DNA of 64,000 nt from Saprospiraceae bacterium (GCA_016710625.1 JADJVK010000011.1:62001-126000); one strand, 5' to 3'; positions 1 to 10,413 are shown, numbered from the stretch's first letter. The notes: generated from the sequence alone by a model not told the origin. A program made the numbers and translations.

Positions 1-2017
1 TCTTTCATTTGCTTTTTCAAAGCAGTCAATTCATCTCGATAATGTGCTGCTGATAGGAAATCTAAATCTTTCGCAGCATCTTTCATTTTCTTTTCTGTGG
101 TTTGTATCAATTTCTCCAATTGTGTTCGATTCATATAGGCTATCAATGGATCGGCAGCTATTGATACTGTCTCTTGCTCGACATAGCTTTGTGGCTCTCT
201 GCCTCCTCTGATATCCAAAATAGATTTTTGCCCTAATATTTCTTCTTTCGAACGAATCACAGTGGTCGGTACGATATGGTGTTTTTCATTGTATTCCATC
301 TGAATTGCTCTTCTTCTGTTGGTTTCTTCAATGGTTTTCCGCATCGCATCGGTCATTTTATCGGCATAGAAAATCACCAACCCATTCGAATTTCTAGCAG
401 CTCTACCAGCAGTTTGTGTCAAAGACCTTGTATTTCGCAAAAAACCTTCTTTATCAGCATCTAAAATCGCTACTAGCGAAACCTCCGGCAAATCCAATCC
501 TTCTCTCAATAAATTTACACCAATCAAAACATCGAATTCTCCCATTCTCAAATCTCGAAGAATCTCGACCCGCTCCATTGTATCCACTTCTGAGTGAATG
601 TATTTACATTTGATATTCAATTTCGCAAAATATTTAGCCAACTCTTCTGACATTCGCTTTGTCAAAGTTGTCACCAATATCCGCTCCCCTACTTTGCTCC
701 TATTATTGACTTCCTCCAACAAATCATCTATCTGATTGAGGCTCGGACGAACATCTATCGGCAGATCTAATAATCCAGTAGGACGAATAATTTGCTCTAC
801 AAAAACACCTCCGTTTGTTCCAATTCATAATCACTCGGAGTGGCACTCACAAAGATTACTTGATTTACTTTTTCCTCAAATTCATCAAAACTCAATGGTC
901 GGTTGTCCATAGCTGAAGGCAGGCGGAAACCGTAGTTCACCAAATTCATCTTTCTAGCCCTATCGCCTCCCCACATTCCTCTTAATTGTGGTAAAGTAAC
1001 GTGGCTTTCATCAATGAACATCAAATAATCCTCTGGAAAATAATCTAGTAAACAGAAGGGTCTGGTGCCAACTTTTCTACCATCAAAAAATCGAGAATAA
1101 TTTTCAATTCCTGTACAGTAACCCAATTCTTTGATCATTTCCAAATCAAATTGTGTCCTTTCTACTATTCTTTTCGCTTCCAAATATTTCCCTTCCCTTT
1201 CGAAATATTTTTCTTGTGCCACCATCTCATCCTCTATTTCTTTGATGATTTCGTTGATTCTAGTTTTGGGTGCCACATACAGATTGGCTGGAAAAATAGC
1301 AGCATAATCGAGTTTGTCTATTCTCTTACAACTTTCTTTCTCAATGGTATCAATACTCTCAATTTCATCTCCAAAAAAAGTAATCCTATAACCAAAATCA
1401 ACATAGGGCAAATTGATGTCCACCGTATCGCCTTTTACCCTGAAAGTTCCTCTATCAAATGTCGTTTCAGTTCTAGAATAAAGGCTATTCACTAAATTAT
1501 ATAAAAATATATTTCTGGAAATTTTCTCTCCTACAGATATTCTGATAATTCCTGCATTGTAATCTTCCGGGTTTCCCATACCGTAAATGCAAGAAACTGA
1601 GGCTACTACGATAATATCCCTTCTGCCAGAAAGTATGGAAGAAGTGGCTCTTAATCTCAATTTATCTACCTCCTCATTTATTTGCAGGTCTTTTTCAATA
1701 TATGTATCCGTTACTGCCAGGTAAGCCTCTGGCTGATAATAGTCGTAATAAGATACAAAATATTCTACGGCATTGTCTGGAAAAAATTGTTTAAATTCCC
1801 CATACAATTGTGCAGTAAGTGTTTTATTATGGGTTAAAATCAAGGTGGGCCTATTGAGTTCTTTTATGACATTTGCCATCGTAAAAGTCTTTCCAGAACC
1901 AGTCACCCCTAATAAACACTGGGCTTTTTCACCAGAATTGATACTTTCCAACAACTGTCGAATGGCAGAAGGTTGGTCTCCTGTAGGTTTGAAAGGCGAT
2001 TGAAGTACAAATTCCAT
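1..2017 (-). CDS. uvrB: UvrABC excinuclease subunit B, one frameshift, 3' end at window edge
   Basis: UvrB is the damage-verifying helicase of nucleotide excision repair; UvrA loads it and UvrC binds it. Seen: a Walker A motif (GVTGSGKT, about residues 38-45), the beta-hairpin (YYDYYQPEAY), and a DESH box followed by a GMWGGDRAR segment. The first 406 residues run to a stop near 797. The remaining domain continues in another frame from about 813 to base 1 (LLREGLDLPEVSL, QTAGRAAR, and the C-terminal UvrC-binding segment ending near DELTALKKQ). One missing base in the GG run at 811-813 explains the break. The total of about 675 residues fits the family, so the gene is essentially complete, with only the last codons possibly off the edge. 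Confidence 0.96.
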
Positions 2018-2034
2018 GAATATTTATTATTTAG

Positions 2035-2042
2035 CAAAACTA
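2035..2042 (-). promoter_or_regulatory. Candidate -7 element for uvrB
   Basis: Read on the minus strand this is TAGTTTTG, matching the Bacteroidota TAnnTTTG element, 18 nt upstream of the uvrB start. The -33 position, 20 nt further up, reads CTG rather than TTG. No SOS box was recognised. Confidence 0.4.
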
Positions 2043-2202
2043 CAACAACTTTTAATATCATTCAGTTGCAGATTATTAATGTTTAGTTAATGGATTATTG
2101 TCTGAAACGAAAATCGTAACTTACACGTTTCATGTTCAGTATAATATTTTTAATCTATTGTATGAAGTAAAAATCTACCTTAATAACAAAAATAATTTAA
2201 AG

Positions 2203-2802
2203 ATGAAAAGCATTCATTTTTTAGGTCTGGTTTTATTTTTTGTTGCATACAATTTAAAAGCACAAGTTGCTGAGAATCAAATTTGGATTAATCCTAATCC
2301 AGCTTCTTACATCATAGATGGAGCAGATACTTTGTACTGTTTGGAATTACCAACCGTCACTATTTTTGCATATCGAACTTTTAGCAACGATGATGATCGG
2401 TTCAATTATATGCGATACCAACGGCATGCTACCATCGTTTATCCATATGCTCTGGAAGCAGTGAGAACCTATCGAAAACTACAAGCTGAATCAAGCCAAA
2501 TAAGCAATAGTGAGCGAAGAGATAGAATTTCAAAGTTGCAAGATGAGTTAAAAGATAAATTCGAAAAACCACTCAAAGGGCTTTCAAGAACACAAGGGAA
2601 GGTTCTAATAAAGATGATTGAAAGAGAGCTAAATACACCAGTTTATGAGGTAATCAAAGACCTTAGAGGAGGTTTTACCGCATTTTATTGGAATGCCTTT
2701 GGTAGCTTATATGGCTATAAATTAAAGCATGGCTATGTGGTTGGAGAGGATAAAATCTTGGATTTGGTGTTGAAAGATTTTGATATTCCCAACAACATTT
2801 AA
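2203..2802 (+). CDS. DUF4294 family secreted protein
   Basis: A protein of about 199 residues with an N-terminal signal peptide (MKSIHFLGLVLFFVAYNLKAQ). The rest carries the DUF4294 pattern: a 'DTLYCLELPTVTI' strand, an R-x-N-YMRYQRH segment, VYPYALEAVRTYR, and a conserved C-terminal half (GFTAFYWNAFGSLYGYKLK). The family is confined mostly to Bacteroidota and its function is unknown. The ATG at 2203 is preferred over the upstream start at 2098 because it places the signal peptide at the N terminus. It is transcribed divergently from uvrB. Confidence 0.8.
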   Translation: MKSIHFLGLVLFFVAYNLKAQVAENQIWINPNPASYIIDGADTLYCLELPTVTIFAYRTFSNDDDRFNYMRYQRHATIVYPYALEAVRTYRKLQAESSQISNSERRDRISKLQDELKDKFEKPLKGLSRTQGKVLIKMIERELNTPVYEVIKDLRGGFTAFYWNAFGSLYGYKLKHGYVVGEDKILDLVLKDFDIPNNI

Positions 2803-2884
2803 TTATTTTCAAATAAAGTTGATTTTAGAATATTTGATACACTAAAAATAGAATTACTTTTATGCAAAAATATTAGTATTCTAT

Positions 2885-3945
2885 ATGGATCATTCGAAAT
2901 CTATCCAAGGCGAGGTGAGTTGGCAATGTCCTTCCAACATAGCAATTATAAAATATTGGGGAAAATATGGGGAGCAATTACCCAAAAACCCATCCATCAG
3001 CTTTACTTTGAGTCAATGTCATACCACCACTTCTATTCAATATGCACAAAAAAAGGGGGAGAAAAGTAGCATAGATTTCTTGTTTGAAGGAAATAGAAAC
3101 GAAAAATTTGCAGCAAAAATAATCAAATTCATTACGAATCTTTATTCTAGAATTCCAGTTTTAGAAAACTTGGATTTAATGATTCAATCCAAAAACTCTT
3201 TCCTCATTCCACAGGTATCGCCTCCTCCGCTTCAGCAATGGGAGCATTGGCATTGTGCTTAGTTCAAATCGAAAATCAGATTTTCAACTTACAATTATCG
3301 AATGCTGATTTTCTAAAAAAAGCTTCATTTTTTGCCCGTTTGGGTTCGGGTAGTGCATGCCGTTCTATTTATCCAGTAATGGCAGCTTGGGGTGAGAGCA
3401 AGTTTTTACCTCTTTCCAATAATGAATATGCGGTATCTTGCAAAAACGATGTACATCCCGTTTTTCACACTTTTCAGGATTGTATTTTAATAGCAGATAG
3501 CTCAGAGAAAAAGGTGTCTAGCAGGGCTGGACATGGGTTGATGGAAAACAATCCTTATGCCGATATTCGCTACCAAGAAGCAAATGAAAGATTTGGCAAT
3601 TTGCTCACCGCTTTAAAAACTGGGGATGTCACACAATTCGGAGCGATAGCTGAAGCAGAAGCACTAACACTGCATGCTCTCATGATGGCATCCAATCCAC
3701 CTTATTTGCTTATCAGACCTAACACAATAGCCATGATAAATGCTATTCAGAATTTTAGAAATGAAACGGTTTTGCCCTTATATTTCACTTTAGATGCTGG
3801 TCCGAATATCCATTTGCTCTATCCTGATCACATAAAAAATGAAGTAGAATTATTTATCAATACTGAATTAAAACAATTTTGTGAGGGAGGGAGATTTATC
3901 TTAGATAGTGTAGGTTGGGGTCCAATTGATTTAATTAATCACTAA
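2885..3945 (+). CDS. mvaD: Diphosphomevalonate decarboxylase, one frameshift
   Basis: A GHMP-superfamily enzyme of the mevalonate route to isopentenyl diphosphate: it decarboxylates mevalonate diphosphate using ATP. Seen: the N-terminal PSNIAIIKYWGK motif, the glycine/serine-rich ATP loop (ASSASAMGALAL) and SGSACRS. The frame breaks at the TTT run at 3199-3201; adding one T joins NSF to PHSTGIASSAS and restores about 353 residues, the usual size. Its 3' end overlaps the convergent pyrH by about 15 nt. Bacteroidota commonly use this pathway. A phosphomevalonate-specific decarboxylase cannot be excluded from sequence alone. Confidence 0.9.
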
Positions 3946-4644
3946 AGTACCAATTGATTCACCTTTTACTAATTTCAACATATTCCCTTTTTCGGAAACA
4001 TCAAAAATCACAATTGGTAAATCATTCTCCTGACAAAGGGTGAAAGCAGTCATGTCCATTACTTTCAAATTATCTTGAATTACTTTTTTGAAGGAAACCA
4101 CATCAAATTTTGTAGCATCAGGAAATTTTAATGGATCTGCTGAATAAACGCCATCTACTCTTGTTCCTTTCAAAATCACATCCGCTGCAATCTCATTTGC
4201 CCTTAATGCTGCTGCTGAATCTGTAGTGAAATATGGACTTCCTGTTCCTGCACCAAAAATCACGACTCTACCTTTCTCAAGATGTCTGATTGCTCTTCTT
4301 CTGATGTAAGGCTCACATATTTCTTTCATTTCAATTGCTGAGATCAATCTGGTGTACACCCCTACTCCTTCCAAAGCACTTTGCAAAGCCATTCCGTTGA
4401 TAACGGTAGCCATCATTCCCATATAATCGCCTTGCACTCTTTCTATACCAGATTTTCCTGCACTCAATCCTCTGAAAATATTTCCACCACCAATAACAAT
4501 TGCAACCTGAACACCAGCTTCAATTAAAAATTTCACTTCATTGGCATAATGTTTTAACATTTGAGCATCAATTCCAAATTGCTGATCTCCCATCAACGAC
4601 TCTCCACTCAATTTTAGTAATACTCTTTTATATTTTAAACTCAT
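3931..4644 (-). CDS. pyrH: UMP kinase
   Basis: Phosphorylates UMP to UDP in pyrimidine nucleotide synthesis; a cytosolic hexamer of the amino-acid-kinase fold. Seen: KLSGESLMG near the N terminus, the IVIGGGNIFRG glycine loop, DYMGMMATVINGMALQ, and the FGAGTGSPYFTTDSAAALRA segment. Its 237 residues match the family. It lies downstream of tsf on the same strand but beyond a hairpin terminator at 4693-4728, so expression may be partly separated from the ribosomal genes. Confidence 0.96.
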   Translation of the reverse strand: MSLKYKRVLLKLSGESLMGDQQFGIDAQMLKHYANEVKFLIEAGVQVAIVIGGGNIFRGLSAGKSGIERVQGDYMGMMATVINGMALQSALEGVGVYTRLISAIEMKEICEPYIRRRAIRHLEKGRVVIFGAGTGSPYFTTDSAAALRANEIAADVILKGTRVDGVYSADPLKFPDATKFDVVSFKKVIQDNLKVMDMTAFTLCQENDLPIVIFDVSEKGNMLKLVKGESIGTLVIN

Positions 4645-4692
4645 GGTAGTGATAAAAAATTATGATTAAAAAAAATTATTTCTAGCAGGGTC

Positions 4693-4728
4693 AAAAAAAA
4701 AGCGATTCAAATAATGAATCGCTTTTTT
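4693..4728 (-). terminator. Rho-independent terminator after tsf
   Basis: Inverted repeat AAAAAAGCGATTCA / TGAATCGCTTTTTT with a short A/T loop just past the tsf stop. On the minus strand it is a GC-containing stem followed by a T tract. Because pyrH follows on the same strand, it may act as a partial terminator. Confidence 0.75.
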
Positions 4729-4736
4729 AAAAAATA

Positions 4737-5597
4737 TTATCCTAATTTAATGTGTCGGAATGCAGTAACGGTTAACCCTTTGCTTACACTCTCCAAATAA
4801 GCAGCAACATTTTTGCTACCATCTTTCACATAATCTTGACTCAATAAAGTGCTCTCTTTGAAGAAAGCATTTAATTTACCTTCAGCAATCTTAGCAATCA
4901 TATCATCCGGTTTTCCAGCCATTTTTGGATCAGCTTTCATTGTTTCGATGATGATGCCTCTTTCTCTTTCTACAACAGCAGCATCAACATCATCAGAACT
5001 AACAGCGATTGGCTTCATTGCAGCAATTTGCATTGCAACATTTTTACCAGCATCCATTTTGTCCGTACCTTCTTGATTCAAAGCTACAATTACAGCTGCT
5101 CTATTACCCATGTGGATATAAGGAATTACTTGACCTTGACCAGCATCTGTTTTGATGATAGAATATTCAGCAACTTCTACTTTCTCTCCGAAAGTACCTA
5201 ATTTGCCTAATATTTTTTCATTCACAGTGATACCTGGTTCTGCTTCAAGAGCCAATAATTCTTCAACAGAATTTGGTAAATTTTTGATTGCGATTTCAGC
5301 AATACTATTCGCTAAAGTAACAAATTCCTCATTTTTTGCAACGAAATCTGTTTCAGAAGTTAATTTGAAAACGATACCATTATTTCTATTGTGAGAAATA
5401 GCAGCCATACAAACACCTTCTTTAGCTTCTCTATCTGCTCTTTTAACAGCAAATTTTTGTCCTTGTTTTCTTAAATAGTCGATTGCTTCTTCGATGTTAC
5501 CATTAGTAGCTTCCAAAGCTTTTTTGCAATCAGACATTCCTGCCAATGTAATATCTCTCAATTTTTTTACATCAGCAGCAGTTATTACTAAACTCAT
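4737..5597 (-). CDS. tsf: Translation elongation factor Ts
   Basis: Guanine-nucleotide exchange factor that recycles EF-Tu. Seen: the N-terminal UBA-like domain (VKKLRDITLAGMSDCKKALE) and the conserved core beginning FVAKNEEF. Its 286 residues are close to the usual length. It follows rpsB by about 30 nt, the standard bacterial pairing, and is followed by a strong hairpin terminator. Confidence 0.96.
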   Translation of the reverse strand: MSLVITAADVKKLRDITLAGMSDCKKALEATNGNIEEAIDYLRKQGQKFAVKRADREAKEGVCMAAISHNRNNGIVFKLTSETDFVAKNEEFVTLANSIAEIAIKNLPNSVEELLALEAEPGITVNEKILGKLGTFGEKVEVAEYSIIKTDAGQGQVIPYIHMGNRAAVIVALNQEGTDKMDAGKNVAMQIAAMKPIAVSSDDVDAAVVERERGIIIETMKADPKMAGKPDDMIAKIAEGKLNAFFKESTLLSQDYVKDGSKNVAAYLESVSKGLTVTAFRHIKLG

Positions 5598-5629
5598 TTG
5601 AATGAATTATTTTACAATTTTTAAAAAAA

Positions 5630-6352
5630 TTATTCTGCAACAGCAGTTTCTTCTTCTTTTGATGCTTTTCTTTCTTCCAATCCTTCTTTGATTGCATTAA
5701 CTAAATAATTAGTAATCAAAGAGATAGATCTTGAAGCATCATCATTAGATGGTATAGGGAAATCCACTTGCATTGGATCAGAGTTCGTATCTACCATACC
5801 GAAAGTTTTGATACCTAATCTGTGAGCCTCAGCCAAACCGATATGCTCATGGTGAATATCCACTAAAAACAATGCAGAAGGCAATCTATTTAGATTTTCG
5901 ATACCACAAAGTACTCTATCTAATTTAGCATGCTCTCTAGTCATCATCAAACGCTCCTTTTTGGTAATGTTGATGTTAGAACCTTCAGCAAGCATTTTTT
6001 GAATGTTTTGCATTTTCTTAACTGACTTACGGATAGTAGAAAAATTTGTCATCATTCCACCCAACCATCTTTCAGTAACGAAAGGCATATTTACACTTCT
6101 AGCAGCTGCTTGAACGATATCTCTAGCTTGCTTTTTAGTAGCAACAAACATAATTTTCTTACCAGCTTTAGCCATTTGTTTCATAGCCATTGCAGCATCT
6201 TCAAGACATTCTGCAGTTCTGTTAAGATCAATTACGTGGATTCCTTTTTGTTCCATGAAAATATATGGTGCCATTTTAGGATTCCACTTTCTTTTTAGAT
6301 GTCCGTAGTGAACACCGGCATCTAGCATTTCTTTATAACTAAGTTTTTCCAT
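5630..6352 (-). CDS. rpsB: 30S ribosomal protein S2
   Basis: Small-subunit protein S2, recognised from AGVHYGHLKRKWNPKMAPYI, the ERWLGGMMTNFSTIRKS stretch, and DTNSDPMQVDFPIPSNDDA. It is 240 residues with a short acidic tail (EEETAVAE). It sits between rpsI and tsf in one transcription direction, the usual Bacteroidota layout for this ribosomal block. Confidence 0.97.
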   Translation of the reverse strand: MEKLSYKEMLDAGVHYGHLKRKWNPKMAPYIFMEQKGIHVIDLNRTAECLEDAAMAMKQMAKAGKKIMFVATKKQARDIVQAAARSVNMPFVTERWLGGMMTNFSTIRKSVKKMQNIQKMLAEGSNINITKKERLMMTREHAKLDRVLCGIENLNRLPSALFLVDIHHEHIGLAEAHRLGIKTFGMVDTNSDPMQVDFPIPSNDDASRSISLITNYLVNAIKEGLEERKASKEEETAVAE

Positions 6353-6393
6353 TTTTTATATGAAGTTGAAAATGTACAAAAAGAATTAAAATA

Positions 6394-6780
6394 TTATCGC
6401 TTACTAAATTGGAAGCTCTTTCTTGCTTTTGGTTTACCGTATTTTTTACGTTCCACAGCTCTTGAGTCTCTAGTAAGGAATTTCTTCTCTTTCAATGGTT
6501 TTTTGAATTCTTCATTTAGTTTCACTAAAGCTCTAGAAATTCCCATTCTTACTGCTTCAGATTGACCTTTGAATCCGCCACCTTGTACATTTACGTTAAT
6601 ATTATAAATCCCTTCAGCAGCAACAGTTGCAAAAGGATCAGTGATATTATTTTGAACATGTGTTTGCGGAAAGTAAGTTTTATAATCTTTACCATTTACG
6701 GTAATCTTACCTTCCCCTTTAGTTAGGAAAATACGAGCAACTGCGGCTTTTCTTCTCCCTACTGCATTAATCATTTCCAT
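6394..6780 (-). CDS. rpsI: 30S ribosomal protein S9
   Basis: Small-subunit protein S9 (uS9), 128 residues, with the N-terminal NAVGRRKAAVARIFL motif, GGGFKGQSEAVRMGISRAL, and the basic C terminus ending KSFQFSKR, whose last Arg reaches the ribosomal P site in known structures. It follows rplM by about 26 nt. Confidence 0.97.
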   Translation of the reverse strand: MEMINAVGRRKAAVARIFLTKGEGKITVNGKDYKTYFPQTHVQNNITDPFATVAAEGIYNINVNVQGGGFKGQSEAVRMGISRALVKLNEEFKKPLKEKKFLTRDSRAVERKKYGKPKARKSFQFSKR

Positions 6781-6806
6781 ATATTACTGCTAGTTAAATT
6801 GGCTAA

Positions 6807-7253
6807 TTAAAAATTGATTACTTCCGGTTTTTGAGCAAAATGTGGATGCTCAGCACCTGAATATACAAATAATTTTTTGAACATGTGATTTCCTAAAATT
6901 GTTTTAGGCAACATTCCTTTCACTGCATTTTCCACAATAGCAGTTGGCTTTTTTTCCATAAGGTTTTTCGCCTTCACTCTTTTTTGTCCACCTGGGTATA
7001 AAGAATATGTGATATATTCCTTTTGTGCCATTTTTTTACCAGTAAATCTTACTTTATCTGCATTAATGACAATTACATTATCTCCAGTATCGCAATGAGT
7101 TGTAAAAGAAGGTTTATGTTTGCCCATAAGCACATGTGCTATTTTTGAACACATTCTGCCCACAGTCTGACCTTCTGCATCAATAACAAACCATTTACGA
7201 TCAACCGTATTTTTGTTTGCCATGACGGATAAATAACTGATTTTCTTATCCAC
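6807..7253 (-). CDS. rplM: 50S ribosomal protein L13
   Basis: Large-subunit protein L13 (uL13), 148 residues. Seen: RKWFVIDAEGQTVGRMCSKI, HKPSFTTHCDTGDNVIVINA, and KGMLPKTILGNHMFKKLFVY. The start at 7253 (MDKKISYLSVMANKN) is preferred over the internal ATG because Bacteroidota L13 proteins usually carry this short pre-sequence. First gene of the rplM-rpsI-rpsB-tsf block, with a good promoter upstream at 7313-7343. Confidence 0.96.
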   Translation of the reverse strand: MDKKISYLSVMANKNTVDRKWFVIDAEGQTVGRMCSKIAHVLMGKHKPSFTTHCDTGDNVIVINADKVRFTGKKMAQKEYITYSLYPGGQKRVKAKNLMEKKPTAIVENAVKGMLPKTILGNHMFKKLFVYSGAEHPHFAQKPEVINF

Positions 7254-7312
7254 GATTAAATAATTTTTAAATTCTTTTAATGTGCCTAAATCTATTTTAC
7301 TTTAAGCGGCTG

Positions 7313-7343
7313 CAAAGGTAATTGACTAAAATACAAACTACAA
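7313..7343 (-). promoter_or_regulatory. Promoter for the rplM-rpsI-rpsB-tsf block
   Basis: On the minus strand: TTG (7341-7343), 20 nt spacer, TACCTTTG (7313-7320), an exact fit to the Bacteroidota consensus. It implies a leader of about 50-60 nt before rplM, long enough to hold a regulatory structure, although none was identified. Confidence 0.7.
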
Positions 7344-7615
7344 ACTTTTTCAGTTATTTTTTTTAAAAAAAATTCATAAAGTGCTGAAAAACAGTAAAAT
7401 TTTGGTCGAACAATTTTCATGATACTATGTAAATAGCTTAAAACATCCCATCATTTGTTTCATTTATGATTTTTACTCATAAATATCTAGACTGGAATTA
7501 ATATATTTTGCTGTGCTTCTATTTTCGTCTCTTTATAATGATGATTTACATATTAACTCACTGAAAATTATAATCCTACGGATTTAAGAATTAAAATAAC
7601 AAGTTTTTTTCTACT
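7344..7615. other. Intergenic region between the DUF6624 gene and the rplM promoter
   Basis: About 270 nt of A/T-rich sequence upstream of the rplM promoter and downstream of the DUF6624 gene. No ORF, no clear hairpin with a T tract, and no repeat seen. Confidence 0.5.
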
Positions 7616-8485
7616 TTACAATTCCTTTAAACCATACTTTTTCCTGTTAATATTTACTTGCTCTAGCTTTATCGTTTTGTACATTTCATTTCGCTTCGTT
7701 TTTTCATTAAATTGAAATTGAGTACCAAATTCTTGTGGATTGCCTTTGATCATACAAATTCTGTCGTACATATATGGATAAAGGGTTGGTGACAATCTTC
7801 GTACATCTGTTGCCTCTTTTATTTCAGGTAAAAACCTCTCCATGAGCTCTAAATTGGAATGTTGAATAATAAAAAAGAAAATATCTTCATTTTCTACGCC
7901 TACCAATCTTCTATCCGGTAGTCCATATTGGTCATAAATTAACAAAGCCTCTTTTACATTGATCGAATCTAAAACTCTTTGTTTTTTCCAGTCAAATGGT
8001 TCTTGATTTCGGTATTTCTGATCATCGTCAGCCATGGTATTCAATTTTGCAATCAACTTTTTATTATAGGATTCAAGGACACATTCACACATTTTGTCCA
8101 TCATGGGTTTTTGTTTTTTATAATAGGTATCCATATTCAATCCAGAATTTTTCATAGCCTGATTATACTTATAACAAAAATCGTCTTTATCATATAATAG
8201 AGCATCCATGAATATATACAAAATATCGTTTGGGTCTTCAGGCATCATTTTATAATAATCAACCAAACGATTATAATATGCATCTTTTACATCAATAAAA
8301 GTATGATTCTGAGGATTATAAACTATATTATTAACAATCCTCAATGAACTTTCCCAATGTGGAAAATAGGTTCTATCTAACGAATCATATAATTTTGGTT
8401 TGAAAGTAGGTAATTTTAAATGTGTCTGTGCATGAATTAAACAGGAGAAACCTACCAATAAAACCCATAAAATATTGTATTTCAT
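7616..8485 (-). CDS. Secreted DUF6624-type protein
   Basis: 289 residues starting with a signal peptide (MKYNILWVLLVGFSCLIHAQ). The C-terminal half matches the pattern I associate with DUF6624: YDQYGLPDRRLVGVENED, an IIQHSNLELMERFLP stretch, YDRICMIKGNPQEFGTQ, and a KYGLKEL end. Function unknown. It starts 10 nt after the upstream OmpA-DUF6624 gene ends, so the two are probably one transcript encoding two exported proteins that share this domain. Confidence 0.65.
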   Translation of the reverse strand: MKYNILWVLLVGFSCLIHAQTHLKLPTFKPKLYDSLDRTYFPHWESSLRIVNNIVYNPQNHTFIDVKDAYYNRLVDYYKMMPEDPNDILYIFMDALLYDKDDFCYKYNQAMKNSGLNMDTYYKKQKPMMDKMCECVLESYNKKLIAKLNTMADDDQKYRNQEPFDWKKQRVLDSINVKEALLIYDQYGLPDRRLVGVENEDIFFFIIQHSNLELMERFLPEIKEATDVRRLSPTLYPYMYDRICMIKGNPQEFGTQFQFNEKTKRNEMYKTIKLEQVNINRKKYGLKEL

Positions 8486-8495
8486 AAGAATTGAT

Positions 8496-10286
8496 TTACT
8501 TTTTTATTGAAAACGAAATATCAAAATCTTGAATTGGACGAAGTCCCAATTTCTTTCTTCGCTCATTTACTGCTTCTTTGCTATCATAGGAAGCTAAAAT
8601 AAATCTGTTTGGATTGGTTGGATCTTTCATATATTGAGTACAATAATGTTGTAATCTGCCACATTCTTTTTCCATCCGATCAAACATAATGACATAATCT
8701 GACCAATCCGCCTCCCCTTCTCTGCATTTTGCTTCATGTATTGGTACATACTTTTTTAAAGAATTGGTATCTAAATTGTGGTCGATTATATAAAATGCAG
8801 CTCTGCTAGGTCTTTCGCCCACCTCACTTTTGTTGGGCCAGCCGTTTTTTTCAATATATTTTGTCATCCAAACATAATTGATGCTATCATGTCGTAATTC
8901 TTCAGCTTGAGTAACTTTGGGAAATAGAAACACTAAAGAATCTGCTGTGGGATATATTTCCCCTAAATCTTGTATATAAATTTCTGTAGTTCTATACTTT
9001 TGATCTACAACATACATCGAATCTAGTTTGAAAGCATCTTCAGGTTTTAAATAAGTAGAATAGGGTGACTTTAAATCTAGTATAAATTTTTCCCATTTCT
9101 TTGATGCTTTATATTTATCTAACCTAGTATCGAAAATTGAAAATATTCTCATTTTTTCATTGGTTAGAAAATACCATTTCTTTAGATATATAAATGCACT
9201 ATCAAGATTAGTTTCATTTAGTGCCCTATTATAAAAAATTTGATCGAGCCTTGTGTTAGATTTTTTTATTGTTACCTTTCTATTTTTGATTTTTATGGCT
9301 TCTTTCCCATCACTTTTTTGTGTATTACCCATATATTGAGGAATTAATCTATATTTAGCTATTCCTTTATTATTCAGGTAGTTAATAATTGCATCAACCC
9401 TCATTTTGGATAATTCCATATGGTTTGTGCCATCATCATCAGTATATCCAGCTATTTCAAAAACTAATTTTGGATTTTTTCTAGCTTGATTTGTTATACT
9501 ATCTAACAGGGGTTTATAACTTTCTTCTATTGTAGCATTGTTCGTATTGAAAAATATTTCTTGATTGTCAAATGAACTTTTATTTTCAACTAAATTGGCT
9601 TCAGGAAGATTACAATAATTTATATACCTTTCGTCCTTACTTTTTATCTCCTGAATAGAGATATTGTCCACATAAAATCGAATCACTTGGTTTTCGGTTA
9701 TTTCTTTTGGAGGCCAAGTATCATCCTTAAAAAGCCCAAGTATAAAATAATTCAATTCACAAGTTGGCTTAATATACCAAGTTTGCTCATACCAATTATC
9801 GTACTCCAAATCATGTACTTTAAATGGTGTGTTTCTAAGCCAAAATCTATTTTTGATAAAATCTTTATTAAAAAAGCAAAAACCAAAATGATAGGGTAAT
9901 AAAGTATCTTTTATCTGCTCTTTTGGGAAATATACCCATAGTTTGATTTCATACGTTTTTGCAATCTCTAAGGTCTTCTTTAATTTTATTTTTGCATAAC
10001 CACCCGACCATGGCTCAAATCTACTTGTGTATTTAGTATACATACTTTCAAGGTTTGAGACTGTGAATTTTAAAAAATTGTTTCCAAATTTCGAAACTGG
10101 ACAACCATAACAATTAAATTCCCATTGCCTCGAATTAGCACTACAAACATCGGCAAACCATTCAAAATTCCAATTATTAACTTTGTTGCTATTTGATATT
10201 TCTTCAAAACTATTATTCTCAACCAAGTTTTGAGCAAAGCCTAACCTGAAAAATAAAAATGATAAGATAAGTAGAAAGTATTTCAT
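8496..10286 (-). CDS. Exported OmpA-domain protein with C-terminal DUF6624
   Basis: 596 residues in three parts after a signal peptide (cleavage near FAQ, residue 19). Residues about 20-215 resemble a jelly-roll carbohydrate-binding-like domain (LVENNSFEE start, VIRFYVDNISIQE end), common in Bacteroidota surface proteins. Residues about 240-345 are an OmpA-type peptidoglycan-binding domain (IAGYTDDDGTNHMELSKMRVDAI). The last 200 residues are DUF6624-like (EKNGWPNKSEVGE, FYIIDHN, FDRMEKECGRLQHYCTQ). It is probably anchored to peptidoglycan in the periplasm. First gene of a pair with the next DUF6624 protein. Confidence 0.7.
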   Translation of the reverse strand: MKYFLLILSFLFFRLGFAQNLVENNSFEEISNSNKVNNWNFEWFADVCSANSRQWEFNCYGCPVSKFGNNFLKFTVSNLESMYTKYTSRFEPWSGGYAKIKLKKTLEIAKTYEIKLWVYFPKEQIKDTLLPYHFGFCFFNKDFIKNRFWLRNTPFKVHDLEYDNWYEQTWYIKPTCELNYFILGLFKDDTWPPKEITENQVIRFYVDNISIQEIKSKDERYINYCNLPEANLVENKSSFDNQEIFFNTNNATIEESYKPLLDSITNQARKNPKLVFEIAGYTDDDGTNHMELSKMRVDAIINYLNNKGIAKYRLIPQYMGNTQKSDGKEAIKIKNRKVTIKKSNTRLDQIFYNRALNETNLDSAFIYLKKWYFLTNEKMRIFSIFDTRLDKYKASKKWEKFILDLKSPYSTYLKPEDAFKLDSMYVVDQKYRTTEIYIQDLGEIYPTADSLVFLFPKVTQAEELRHDSINYVWMTKYIEKNGWPNKSEVGERPSRAAFYIIDHNLDTNSLKKYVPIHEAKCREGEADWSDYVIMFDRMEKECGRLQHYCTQYMKDPTNPNRFILASYDSKEAVNERRKKLGLRPIQDFDISFSIKK

Positions 10287-10413
10287 GGCTATATGATTTT
10301 GATTATCAAGGACTAAATTATAAAAAAAGCACCAATTTTATATAGCCTGTATTCTTTTTAACGCAATTTTAACAATGAAACACTTTATATAAAAAAGAAA
10401 ACACCATCAAACT

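Noticed and set aside
1151..2003. Plus-strand frames at 1151-1495 and 1773-2003
   Set aside because: They are opposite-strand frames within uvrB, which has clear motifs on the minus strand.
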